64,000 nucleotides of DNA from Natrinema amylolyticum (GTDB taxonomy: Archaea > Halobacteriota > Halobacteria > Halobacteriales > Natrialbaceae). This document shows, piece after piece, positions 12,054-20,554 of this stretch (positions are counted from its first letter, which is position 1; the number at the start of each line of letters is the position of its first letter). The notes below the pieces were generated by a model. The model ran no database searches. It was not told where the DNA came from and was given only the letters and a program-made list of their open reading frames with translations. The DNA is taken from NCBI RefSeq assembly GCF_020515625.1, contig NZ_JAIWPJ010000004.1:186001-250000 (forward strand), given 5' to 3'. The translations under genes were made by a program, and so were the position numbers.

Positions 12054-14084
12054 TCACAGTCGATCGAAGCGGAACTGCTGATTGAGAGTCCCGTCGAAGG
12101 ACCGCTGCGTTATCCTCGTTCCGGGAGCCCGCCCCCATTCGGCGACGGTGGCGGCCCGACCGCTGTGCACCGCTTCGATGCGGTACCGGCCGCCGAGGAG
12201 CGGGGTGATCTCCCACCGCTGATGGGGCGCACCGACGTCTTCACCGACGGACAGTACCGCGCCCTCCTCGCTCGAGGCGTCGGCGACCTCGAGAACGCGT
12301 CCGTCGTCGGCCGCGATCCGATAGGTGCCGTCGGCGAGCCGGTCGACGGTCCACCGCTGCTCCGTGGCGGCCGACCACTCGTCCTGGACCACGTCCGATC
12401 CGTCGACTGCCAGCGAGAGATCGGTGTGTCGAGCCCTGATGCGATAGGTCCCGGTAGTGACGGGAGACGCGTCCGCCTCGGTGAGCGGCCCAGCGGTGCC
12501 TCGCGTCCGGTCGACGATGTAGTGCAACTCGAGGTCGTCGTCGGGGACGGTCTCCCACTCGACGACGAGGTCCCAGGCGTCGCCGGTCCACTCGAAGCGA
12601 TGGGTCCAGGCGACCGGACCGGTCGGGGCGGCCGCGAACTCGGCGCGCAGCGACAGTGATCCTGCATATTCGTCCGAGACGTCCGCGACGCGCGCGGCCG
12701 GGATAGATCCGGACTCGAGGGTGACGGTCCCGGAGTCGACGCCGTCGCCCACGTTATCGCGGACAATCGTATCCGGCGAATCAGCCTCGATGAGCCCCTT
12801 GGCACCGCCGTTCCGGACGTCGTTGTCGACGAAGCGGCCGTTCGTGCCCTCGGAGACGATCGCGTAGGTTTGATCGCACGCCGTCGGCGGCCGGTCGTCG
12901 GTGATTCGGACGTCGCTGACCGAGACGCCGTCGCCGGTAGAGAGGATCGCTTCCTTCGTGACGTTCTTGATGAGGCCGCCCTGCAGCGTCACGTTCTCGA
13001 CGTCGTCGATCTTGACTCCTCTGTCTTTGGCACCGATAACGGTGGCCCGTCCGATGGTGACATCGTTCGAATCGGTCGTGATGTGAATTCCGCGGGGCGC
13101 GTCTCGACTGACGATCTGGCCGACGGTGACGTTTCTGCAGCCGTTTGCACACCGAAACGTCGCGTATAGCGACGGGGAAGACGGATTGTCACCGACGACG
13201 CTATCGACCGTGGCGTCGGTCGTCCCGTTGAGCAGGACGGAGGATCCGCCGTGGCCGGTCGCGAGGACTCGACCGATCTGGACGCGACGCGTGTCGTACG
13301 TTTCGACGGCGTGATGTCGCGCGTTCTCGACGTAGGCGGACCGCAGCTGAATGTCTTCGGCGTCTGCCTCGCGCGCCCGTCCCGAGAGGCGAATTCCCTC
13401 GTTGATCTGCCCGACGTGAACGGGATCGGCCAACTGCTCGTCCCGCGTTCGGTCCGGATCGTGTGACGGCGGAAAGCTGTCGGGCGGATCGAAGTCGGGA
13501 TGGTCCTCGTACGGATCCAGCGCGTCGAGGTCCCGGAACCGGACGCGAACGTCCCCGAGCGTGACCCGGTCGCAGTTCTGGAGGACGAGACCGAACCGAG
13601 GGTTCCCCGCTATCGAGAGGCGCGGTATCTCGATGTCCGTTTCGCCGAGCGCGCGGAAGGGAATGACCAGCGATTCGCCCTCGTCTTCGACGGTGATCTG
13701 TGCCGGGACATCGACAACGGTGTGACTCGGCAGCACGACCTGCGTGAGCTCGTCGACGGGGCCCACCGTTCCGGCCGATGCGACGAGAACGCGTTCTTTC
13801 GTCGTACGGTCGTCGCTCAGACCGTCGACGGCCGCCTGAATGACGTCGAGCATGGCGGTTCCGCTGGCGATACGCTCGTCGGTCCCGTCCGCGTGGAAGA
13901 CGCCGTCGTCGTCTTTCCACACGACGACGTCGGCCTCGCGCGCAGACGTGTGAACGTGATCGACGTCTACTCCGCCGAGATTCGCCAGATCGACCCCGCC
14001 AGCGTCGATATTCGTCTCCCACTCGGCACCCGAAAACCGGCCGTTCGACTCGTCGCGTTCGTTCCGCGTTGCTCTATCGTTCAT
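12054..14084 (-). CDS. Parallel beta-helix protein with C-terminal ricin-type beta-trefoil domain
   Basis: The 676-residue protein has three parts. A short N-terminal module (about 20-80) has a NLGGVDVDHVH segment and a DDDGVFHADGT segment. A right-handed parallel beta-helix (about 90-440) shows repeating V-x-I/V-x-V rungs and many Asn/Asp turns. A C-terminal ricin-like lectin domain (about 540-676) has repeated YRI and QRW motifs. Such proteins often bind or cleave polysaccharide, but no catalytic family can be assigned. No signal peptide is apparent at the ATG, so either it is cytoplasmic or it uses a non-classical route. The N-terminal module resembles that of the Tat-exported beta-helix protein at 33753-35783. 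It lies convergent to the GH115 gene, 34 bases away. Confidence 0.8.
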   Translation of the reverse strand: MNDRATRNERDESNGRFSGAEWETNIDAGGVDLANLGGVDVDHVHTSAREADVVVWKDDDGVFHADGTDERIASGTAMLDVIQAAVDGLSDDRTTKERVLVASAGTVGPVDELTQVVLPSHTVVDVPAQITVEDEGESLVIPFRALGETDIEIPRLSIAGNPRFGLVLQNCDRVTLGDVRVRFRDLDALDPYEDHPDFDPPDSFPPSHDPDRTRDEQLADPVHVGQINEGIRLSGRAREADAEDIQLRSAYVENARHHAVETYDTRRVQIGRVLATGHGGSSVLLNGTTDATVDSVVGDNPSSPSLYATFRCANGCRNVTVGQIVSRDAPRGIHITTDSNDVTIGRATVIGAKDRGVKIDDVENVTLQGGLIKNVTKEAILSTGDGVSVSDVRITDDRPPTACDQTYAIVSEGTNGRFVDNDVRNGGAKGLIEADSPDTIVRDNVGDGVDSGTVTLESGSIPAARVADVSDEYAGSLSLRAEFAAAPTGPVAWTHRFEWTGDAWDLVVEWETVPDDDLELHYIVDRTRGTAGPLTEADASPVTTGTYRIRARHTDLSLAVDGSDVVQDEWSAATEQRWTVDRLADGTYRIAADDGRVLEVADASSEEGAVLSVGEDVGAPHQRWEITPLLGGRYRIEAVHSGRAATVAEWGRAPGTRITQRSFDGTLNQQFRFDRL

Positions 14085-14171
14085 GCGTAACTGTGGTATT
14101 CGTTCACTCTATGTGAATCCCTGAGATGTTCGGTTCGAAGACCATCTCCGCGTCTCGAGCGCGCGTCGGAG

Positions 14172-14810
14172 TCAGTCTCGCGCCGAGTCGACGGCATCGA
14201 CCATTCGGCGTGCGTTCTCGGAGATCGTCGCGTAGTCCCCGGCAGCGACGGCCTCGTCGTCGACGATCGAACTGCCGGCACCGACTGCGACGGCTCCCGC
14301 CTCGAGATACGCCGTGACGTTCGACGGGCCGACACCGCCGGTCGGCACGAGCGGGATCTGTGAGAGCGGACCGCCTATCGCGGCGACGTGTTCGGGCCCG
14401 CCGGTCTTCGCCGGGAATATCTTCACGAACTCCGCACCGGCTTCGGCGGCTCGAAGCGCTTCGGTCGGCGTGAACGCACCCGATGCGACGGGCGTTCCGT
14501 AGCGGTTGCCCATTTCGATGACAGCAGGGTTGACGGTCGGCGTGACCAGGAACTCCGCACCGGCGAGTTGGACGGCCCGTGCGGTTTCGGCGTCTAAGAC
14601 GGTTCCCGCGCCGACGAGCACGTCGTCGAAGCGGTCGGAAAGCGTATCGATCGTTTCGGTGACGTTGGGTGTGTCGGCCGTGACTTCGAGTGCCGTTACG
14701 CCCCCGTCGACGATTGCGGAGGCTACGTCGACCGCGGACTCCGTATCGACGCCTCGGAGTATCGCAATGACACCGCTATCGACGATCCGATCCATCCGTT
14801 GCGTAGGCAT
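14172..14810 (-). CDS. eda: 2-keto-3-deoxy-6-phosphogluconate (KDPG) aldolase
   Basis: The 212-residue protein is a class I aldolase of the KDPG/KHG family, which cleaves KDPG to pyruvate and glyceraldehyde 3-phosphate at the end of the semi-phosphorylative Entner-Doudoroff and hexuronate pathways. GVIAILRG near the start, the catalytic Glu in LEVTADTP, the GAGTVLD loop, the TPTVNP segment and the Schiff-base Lys in EFVKIFPAK are all present, as is the phosphate-binding PTGGVG. The ATG at 14810 is preferred over 14825 because a TATA element lies about 28 bases upstream. With the hexuronate-releasing GH88, GH105 and GH115 enzymes nearby, it would finish uronate or galactonate catabolism. No KDG kinase gene is in the window. 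Confidence 0.93.
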   Translation of the reverse strand: MPTQRMDRIVDSGVIAILRGVDTESAVDVASAIVDGGVTALEVTADTPNVTETIDTLSDRFDDVLVGAGTVLDAETARAVQLAGAEFLVTPTVNPAVIEMGNRYGTPVASGAFTPTEALRAAEAGAEFVKIFPAKTGGPEHVAAIGGPLSQIPLVPTGGVGPSNVTAYLEAGAVAVGAGSSIVDDEAVAAGDYATISENARRMVDAVDSARD

Positions 14811-14832
14811 ACGAACAGCCGACACACCGGGC

Positions 14833-14842
14833 CTACTAAATT
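14833..14842 (-). promoter_or_regulatory. TATA element for the KDPG aldolase gene
   Basis: AATTTAGTAG on the minus strand is centred about 28 bases upstream of the ATG at 14810, matching leaderless initiation. Prediction only. Confidence 0.5.
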
Positions 14843-14878
14843 GGACCGGTGCCGGTCAGCGTTCCCGGTGTACCGAAC

Positions 14879-14961
14879 TATAGTAGCCACTGAACGTCAT
14901 GCACAACTGATCGCACGACAGCGTTGCGATCAGTATGTCAATCGTTTCGGTGGCTACTATA
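14879..14961. repeat. MITE-like palindromic element
   Basis: An 83-base segment is bounded by 16-base inverted repeats, TATAGTAGCCACTGAA at 14879-14894 and TTCGGTGGCTACTATA at 14946-14961, with 15 of 16 positions pairing. A second, inner inverted repeat (GATCGCA at about 14909 and TGCGATC at about 14924) is nested inside. It has no coding capacity. Compact nested palindromes of this sort are scattered through haloarchaeal genomes, where they behave as non-autonomous mobile elements or structured RNAs. It lies just upstream of the eda promoter. Confidence 0.65.
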
Positions 14962-15612
14962 TCTGTTACTACTCGAGTCCCCGTCGACTGACCGCTTCGA
15001 CCTCGGGTTCGGAGATTCCCGCCAGACCGCCCCTGATGGTTCACTTCAGCGCTGCCGCCGCTCCCGCTCTAGTGCGTCGGTCGCGGATTCGTCGCGGCCG
15101 TACCGCGAGAGGAACGCACCGACGAACGCGTCGTCGGAGCCTCCGCTCTCACTCTCTCGAACTGGCGAAGCGGCGATTCGTCTCGAGGTGGCCAGAGATC
15201 GACGCCGCGAGAACCCGCCGCTGTCGTCGCGGCGTGAAATCGGGAACTCGACTCTCGGCCCGGTTTTTCGTACAGATTGTGGCGAATGTCATTCGTCGCG
15301 GTCCTGCGAACTGGTCCCAGTTCCCTCGCCGTATTTTCTCTGCTTATAGAGATTGTTTCGTGAATCCGAACGATACGCTATTATAGAGAATTACGTTCGT
15401 AATTTCGAAACAGAGTTATTACATTCATACGGTTGTAATCTTTCCGTGTCCGGTACGAGTACGTATTCAGGCAGAAGGAAATAATTCGTCGGATATAGCG
15501 GTCAACAGTCTCGAATAGAGCGTTTCGAGATTTCCAACGAGGGAACTCGAGTTCCAAATAGAGATAGATGTAAAAGAGAATATTGTTCCAGAACTGAGAA
15601 CACTACATAATC
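14962..15612. other. Intergenic stretch without an intact gene
   Basis: About 650 bases with no convincing gene. On the minus strand a 50-70-codon frame ending near 15058 (terminal residues ALERERRQR) has haloarchaeal composition but no start codon, so it could be a gene remnant. The part from about 15340 to 15610 is unusually AT-rich for this genome and includes a 7-base inverted repeat AATTACG/CGTAATT at 15389-15404. It ends where the TnpB remnant begins. Confidence 0.5.
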
Positions 15613-15958
15613 CCCGACGGCTCGGAGACGCCACCGACGAAGTACGTCTCCGACCCTCTAGAGTCGTTCGAGTGTCAGCAGTGCGGGTGCGAGAACCACG
15701 CGGATTACGACGCTGCGAAGAATAGTGGGTTGCAGTCTCGCCGGCAGGCAAAACACAGGTGATGGAGGCGCACCCGTAGATGTGTGCTTGAATCGCGGGA
15801 CGCTGAACGTGAGCGGGGAGTACGTACCCCTGCCTCGATCGGGACATAGAACGGGGTCTACGCGAAAGCCTCGGGGTCGTTCGGAAGGTTCTGGATCTTC
15901 CGTGATCAAGGGAATCCGTCGGATTCGCGGACCTCGCCGGAGCGAAGCTCCCGCTTAG
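15613..15958 (+). pseudogene. tnpB: 3' remnant of an IS200/IS605-type TnpB gene
   Basis: The translated remnant starts abruptly with PDGSETPPTKYVSDPLESF, which in intact haloarchaeal TnpB proteins lies between the two halves of the C-terminal zinc ribbon. It keeps the second Cys pair (CQQCGC) and the third RuvC motif region ADYDAAKN. A one-base shift near 15745 then separates this from the familiar tail (TGDGGAPVDV, LNRGTLNVSGEY). Everything upstream, including the first two RuvC motifs, is missing. The 3' flank to about 16000 still looks like the element's right end. It is a dead mobile-element fragment. Confidence 0.75.
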
Positions 15959-16004
15959 TGACGAGACGGCGAAGGCGTCTCGAACCACGTGACCTCGAGG
16001 CTGT

Positions 16005-16259
16005 TCACGAACCGTACTGATACCAGACGCGATACGCGACGTATCCGACGACCGTGGTGGCGAAGAGCGAAAGGCCCCACAGCCCGAGCACGCCTGCCAT
16101 CGGGCCGTCGAAGAAGAGCATACCGGTGAGTATCAGCGCGATCGCGATCCCGATCGATATCCACAACACCGGACTACCGGGAAGGGACACCGATCGACGT
16201 CGTCTGGTGTTCGACTCGCTGGACGTTTCCATACTGGTATTGTCGGTCATATCGGACAT
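16005..16259 (-). CDS. Small membrane protein at the end of the family 5 ABC operon
   Basis: A protein of 84 residues from the ATG at 16259, or 93 from a GTG at 16286 that overlaps the ATPase stop codon by 3 bases. It has a polar, Ser/Thr/Arg-rich N-terminus and two membrane segments (about residues 32-53 and 58-77 from the ATG), with a short Tyr-rich tail. No known domain is recognised. As last gene of the transporter operon it may be an accessory to the permease, but this is inference. A similar arrangement, with an unrelated sequence, closes the second ABC operon at 46165-46341. If translation is coupled to the ATPase stop codon, the GTG start is the better one. Confidence 0.65.
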   Translation of the reverse strand: MSDMTDNTSMETSSESNTRRRRSVSLPGSPVLWISIGIAIALILTGMLFFDGPMAGVLGLWGLSLFATTVVGYVAYRVWYQYGS

Positions 16260-16282
16260 ATCTATTTCGTCGGAACGGCCTC

Positions 16283-17371
16283 TCACGGGGAGTCAACTGG
16301 CGGCTCATCCGTTATCTCGGGGCTGTTCCAGTACTCGTGGGTCTCGTCCGCCCGGAAGCACCGAGCGTAGTTCTCTTCGTTGCCGTTCGCGTGGATCCGT
16401 CCCGGATGCTGGCGTTTGCACACTTCTCGAGCGTTCGGACAGCGCGGGTGGAAGTGACAGCCGGAGGGGAGATCCGTCGGATCAGGGACGTCGATTTTCC
16501 GCAAGGGGAACTCCTCGTCGTCTTCGTCCTCGTAGAGGTTCGCCGTCGCCCACTGCAGCGCTTTCGTGTAAGGGTGTTGTGGGTTTTCGACGATTTCCTC
16601 GACTGTTCCGATCTCGACGATCTCGCCGAGGTACATCACGGCGATCCGTCCGCCGGACTTTTCCGCGATGTACCGCGCGTTCGAGAGATCGTGCGAGATG
16701 AACAGGTACGAGGTCTGGAACAGGTCCTGCAGCTCGAGCATGAGATCCATCATCTCGACGCGCAGGGAGACGTCGAGCGCGCTGATCGCCTCATCGGCCA
16801 AGATCAGATCGGGATCCAACAACAGCGCCCGAACGAGGACCGCACGCTGTGTCTCTCCGCCGCTCAACTGGTGTGGGTACCGGTTGAGGTAATCGCCGGG
16901 CGGTGACATTCCGACGCGTTCGAACAGCGTGTGGATGCGCTCTTCTCGCTCGTCGCGGCCGAGGTCGGGGTACCACTTCTTCAACGGTAGCATCAGCGAG
17001 GTGAGGATCCGCTGATTCGGATTGAGCGCGCTCCCCGGATCCTGATGAATGATCTGGAGCGAGTGGCGGATCTCGTCGAACGAGATCGACGCGTCGCGGG
17101 GACTGTTTCGCGCTTCCCAGACGTCCTGTCCGCGATACCTGACCGTCCCGCTGGTCGGCTTCTGAGCGCCGATCGCCGTCTTCCCGAGCGTCGATTTGCC
17201 GCAGCCGCTCTCGCCGATCAGCGTGAGCGTCTCTTCTTCGCCGAGCTCGAGGGAGACGTCGTTGACCGCGCGGACCGTCTCCGAATCGCCGAAGAGATCG
17301 AGCAGCCCGCCGTCGTTGGTGAACTCGACGGAGACGCCGTCCATCGAAATTATCGGTTCGGACGGCGCCAT
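16283..17371 (-). CDS. ABC transporter ATP-binding protein, oligopeptide/dipeptide type (DppF/OppF-like)
   Basis: The 362-residue ATPase has Walker A GESGCGKST at about 53-61, signature LSGGETQRA, Walker B LILADEAISALD and the C-terminal OppD/OppF extension with a Cys-rich GCHFHPRCP motif. It powers import together with the DppD-like ATPase and the two permeases. Its start overlaps the stop of the DppD-like gene by one base (TGATG), so the two are translationally coupled. Family 5 systems in archaea import oligosaccharides as well as peptides. Given the surrounding glycosidases, a sugar oligomer is the likelier cargo here. Confidence 0.92.
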   Translation of the reverse strand: MAPSEPIISMDGVSVEFTNDGGLLDLFGDSETVRAVNDVSLELGEEETLTLIGESGCGKSTLGKTAIGAQKPTSGTVRYRGQDVWEARNSPRDASISFDEIRHSLQIIHQDPGSALNPNQRILTSLMLPLKKWYPDLGRDEREERIHTLFERVGMSPPGDYLNRYPHQLSGGETQRAVLVRALLLDPDLILADEAISALDVSLRVEMMDLMLELQDLFQTSYLFISHDLSNARYIAEKSGGRIAVMYLGEIVEIGTVEEIVENPQHPYTKALQWATANLYEDEDDEEFPLRKIDVPDPTDLPSGCHFHPRCPNAREVCKRQHPGRIHANGNEENYARCFRADETHEYWNSPEITDEPPVDSP

Positions 17372-18435
17372 CAGTTCTCACCTCCGTCGGTCGCGGCGCT
17401 TCGACCGGACGTCGGGGGGGAGTCGGGCGCGGCGCTGATCGGTACCGCGTCCGCGGCCTCCTCGTGGTAGAAACACGCCGACTCGTGGGAGTCGCTCACC
17501 GTCATCATCGGCGGGTCGTCGGATCGACAGCGGTCATCGGCCATCGGACACCGGGGGTGGTACGAACAGCCCGGAATGTGGTCGACGGGATCCGGTTTGC
17601 TCCCTTCGATGATGTTCATCTCATCGACCGGCACGTTCAGATCCGGCGTCGTGTCGAGGAGCGCGCGCGTGTACGGGTGCGACGCGTCGTAGAGTAGATC
17701 GTCGGTCGTCCCGATCTCGACGATGTTGAACGCGTACATCACGGCGATGCGGTCGGCGAGCTTGGTCAACAGCGGGAGGTCGTGCGTGATGAACACGAGC
17801 GTCAGATCGTACTCCTCCTGAAGTTCGCGCAGGAGCGTGACGATCGAGCGCTGCATCAGCAGGTCAAGCGCGGCCGTCGGCTCGTCGAGAACGAGGACGT
17901 CCGGCTCGAGCACCAGTGAGAGTGCGATGAGTGCGCGCTGTTTCATGCCGCCCGAGAGCTCGTGTGCGTAGGAATCGAGGATCCGATCCGGATCGAGGTA
18001 GACGCTCTCCAAGAGTTCACGCGCGCGATCCATGCCGGCGGGAATGTCGCGGTCGTGATCCTGCAGGGTCTCCCTGAAGTGCGTTCGAATCTTCGTGACG
18101 GGGTTGAACGAACTCATCGCCCCCTGGAAGACCATGGCGACTTCCTCCCAGCGGAACCGATTCAGTTCGGACTCGGAGAGCTCCAGCACGGAGACCGGGT
18201 CGCCGTCCTCCGGGTGGTACGTGACCTCGCCGGTCGAGACGCCGGGTTCGACGACGGCGTTGAGAAACGACGAGGCGAGCATGGACTTGCCGCTCCCGCT
18301 TTCGCCGATGATGCCGAGCGTCTCGTTGCGAGCGACGTCGAGATCGGCGTCCCGGACGACGCGCGACTGTCCACGATTCATCTGGAACGTGACGTTGAGG
18401 TCGCGGACCTCCACGATCGTATCTGTGTTACTCAT
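17371..18435 (-). CDS. ABC transporter ATP-binding protein, oligopeptide/dipeptide type (DppD/OppD-like)
   Basis: The 354-residue ATPase has Walker A GESGSGKS at 44-51, signature ELSGGMKQRA, Walker B VLVLDEPTAALD, an H-loop ITHD and the Cys-containing OppD/OppF C-terminal domain (GCSYHPRCP). It ends in a Ser/Pro-rich acidic tail of about 25 residues that may be lineage-specific. It is the fourth gene of the operon: binding protein, two permeases, this ATPase, second ATPase, small membrane protein. A 69-base gap separates it from the upstream permease gene. Confidence 0.92.
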   Translation of the reverse strand: MSNTDTIVEVRDLNVTFQMNRGQSRVVRDADLDVARNETLGIIGESGSGKSMLASSFLNAVVEPGVSTGEVTYHPEDGDPVSVLELSESELNRFRWEEVAMVFQGAMSSFNPVTKIRTHFRETLQDHDRDIPAGMDRARELLESVYLDPDRILDSYAHELSGGMKQRALIALSLVLEPDVLVLDEPTAALDLLMQRSIVTLLRELQEEYDLTLVFITHDLPLLTKLADRIAVMYAFNIVEIGTTDDLLYDASHPYTRALLDTTPDLNVPVDEMNIIEGSKPDPVDHIPGCSYHPRCPMADDRCRSDDPPMMTVSDSHESACFYHEEAADAVPISAAPDSPPTSGRSAATDGGEN

Positions 18436-18504
18436 TCGTTGTCTTGTCGGAGTGAATTGCGGACAGTAGTATAGTACTACCGTTACATATTCTAATTGAT
18501 GGTT

Positions 18505-19500
18505 TCATGGTTCGGGACCTCCGTCGTCGTCGATCGTCGACGAGTGACGCGCCCTGAGTCGGACGTTGAACACGCTGTCCATCCCCTGGGAGAACAACAC
18601 GAGCCCGAACGACATCAGGAAGATGGTCAGTAACGGGAACGCGAGGAAGTGGTACATGCTCGGCCGACTCAGTGCGCCACCCTCGTAGGCGACGTTCATC
18701 ATGACGCCCCAGTTGAACGTCGTGAACGGGAGGATCCCGAGGAAGTACAGCCCGACGGACTCGAAGATGATGCGTCGGGACGCCAGCGCCGAGTTCACCG
18801 TGATGTAGGGCATCAGCTGGGCGAGGACGTCCCGGCGGAGGATCGTCCCCGTCGAGATGCCCATGATCTGCGACGCCTCCACGTACGACTCCTCACGGAT
18901 ACTGAGCACTTGCGAACGCACGGTCCTCGCCAGCCCGGGCCAGTTGTCGAGCCCGAGCAGGACGCCGATGACGTACGGACTCTCGGGCCGGAAGATCGCG
19001 ATCAGAACGATGACCAGCGGGAGTCCGGGGATCGTGATGATGATGTCGGTGATCGACATCAGTATCGTGTCGATCTTCGACCCCCGGAGGAACCCCGAAA
19101 CGATGCCGACCAGCGCCGCGAACCCGATGCTCACGACCGCCCCGGCGAACACCATTCGGAACATATCCGGCGTCGCGTGGATTAGTTGCGCCCCGATCGG
19201 CTGCCCGAAGGTGTCCGTCCCGAGAATGTAGTTGAGGTTCTGGAACGGCGGTGCGAGAACGGGCGCGTCGCCGCTCGTCGGTCTGTCGACGAGCCAGACG
19301 CCGACGGTTCCCATCAGGAAGAATATCGTGATGATCGCCGTCCCGACGATGGCTCGCCAGTCGGTCATCGCCACCCGGGCGGGAGCAACGACATACAGGT
19401 CGAACTGTCGCTTGAGCCGCTGCGACCGCGGCGTCGGTTCTCGATCGATATCCGCGTCGAAGAGCGTCTCGAGGTCGTCGTCGGGTCGTTCGTTACTCAT
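18505..19500 (-). CDS. ABC transporter permease, DppC/OppC-like
   Basis: The 331-residue membrane protein has a cytoplasmic acidic N-terminus, a first membrane segment near 48-70 (IVGTAIITIFFLMGTVGVWL), and the periplasm-facing GTDTFGQP motif diagnostic of DppC/OppC permeases. Five further membrane segments follow, with the EAA-type loop (EASQIMGIS...) that contacts the ATPase. It pairs with the DppB-like permease whose gene overlaps its start by 8 bases. The C-terminus is polar and acidic. Confidence 0.92.
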   Translation of the reverse strand: MSNERPDDDLETLFDADIDREPTPRSQRLKRQFDLYVVAPARVAMTDWRAIVGTAIITIFFLMGTVGVWLVDRPTSGDAPVLAPPFQNLNYILGTDTFGQPIGAQLIHATPDMFRMVFAGAVVSIGFAALVGIVSGFLRGSKIDTILMSITDIIITIPGLPLVIVLIAIFRPESPYVIGVLLGLDNWPGLARTVRSQVLSIREESYVEASQIMGISTGTILRRDVLAQLMPYITVNSALASRRIIFESVGLYFLGILPFTTFNWGVMMNVAYEGGALSRPSMYHFLAFPLLTIFLMSFGLVLFSQGMDSVFNVRLRARHSSTIDDDGGPEP

Positions 19501-20512
19501 TGGTACCTCCGGACGAGATTCGTGGATCGATGAAGCCGTACGTCAGATCAGCGATCAGGATCGCGACGATCGTCACGAGCGTAAAGACGATGAGCGATCC
19601 CATGAGGACGGGGTAGTTGCGCACCTGAATGGCGTCGTACACCAGCAGTCCCACGCCCGGGTAAGAGAAGATCTCCTCGACGATGACGGAGCTGCTGAGC
19701 ACGCCGGCGATACCGATCATGAACTGCGTGTACATCGGCAAGATGGCGTTTCGGCCCACGTACTGGGTCGCGATACGGGAGTTTCGCAGTCCGCGAAGTT
19801 CCGCGACGCGAAGGTAGTCCTCCCCGAGGACGCGGACGGAGTTGCCCCGCATCGTCAGCGCCGTCCCGAGTCCGAGGACGCTCATCGACAGTATCGGGAG
19901 CGCGGCGTGGAGCGCGATACTCTGCATGAACGCCAGGTTGAATCCCGCTTCGATACCGAGTCCGACCCGTCCGCCCGTCGGGAAGACCTTGTATCGAATG
20001 CTGAAAAAGAAGATAAAGAGGATCCCCGCAACGTAGTACGGCGTGGAGTTGAGGCCGATGACGACGACGGACGACACCGAGTCGAATCGGGATTTCTCCT
20101 TGAACGCCATCACCGCCCCGAGCACGATGCTCACGGAGTAGCCGATGACCATCGCGTAGACGCTGATGAGCATCGACCACGGGAGTCGTTCGGCGAGTAG
20201 CTCCGTCACGGCGGCGTCCTCGTAGAGTGACTCGCCGAGATCGCCCTCGAGGAAGACGCTGCTCATGTACTGGACGTACTGCACGTAAATCGGTGCGTCA
20301 CTCTCTAGGTTCGTATAGTTCGCGATTAGCTGTTCGATCTGCTCCGGATTAATCGTATTCGACGACCCCATCTGCTGGGCGAGGATCTGGTTTCGAAGCG
20401 CCTGGGCAGGGCCACCTGGCATCATCTGATACAGAACGAACGTCAGCGTCACTGTCGCGAAAAACGTCAGCAGCGCCTGTCCAACTCGTTTGGCGAAATA
20501 ATTCGCTTCCAT
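19493..20512 (-). CDS. ABC transporter permease, DppB/OppB-like
   Basis: The 339-residue membrane protein starts with the typical DppB N-terminus (first membrane segment TFFATVTLTFVLYQMMPGG, about 16-34). A long external loop of about 75 residues is followed by five membrane segments and the EAA loop (RVAELRGLRNSRIATQYVGRN) that docks on the ATPase. It forms the import channel with the DppC-like subunit. It lies 42 bases downstream of the binding-protein gene and overlaps the next permease gene by 8 bases, so the operon is compact. Confidence 0.92.
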   Translation of the reverse strand: MEANYFAKRVGQALLTFFATVTLTFVLYQMMPGGPAQALRNQILAQQMGSSNTINPEQIEQLIANYTNLESDAPIYVQYVQYMSSVFLEGDLGESLYEDAAVTELLAERLPWSMLISVYAMVIGYSVSIVLGAVMAFKEKSRFDSVSSVVVIGLNSTPYYVAGILFIFFFSIRYKVFPTGGRVGLGIEAGFNLAFMQSIALHAALPILSMSVLGLGTALTMRGNSVRVLGEDYLRVAELRGLRNSRIATQYVGRNAILPMYTQFMIGIAGVLSSSVIVEEIFSYPGVGLLVYDAIQVRNYPVLMGSLIVFTLVTIVAILIADLTYGFIDPRISSGGTNE

Positions 20513-20554
20513 GACTATATCCTGTTGTGTAAGGGGGTTGTGATCGGGAGACGC

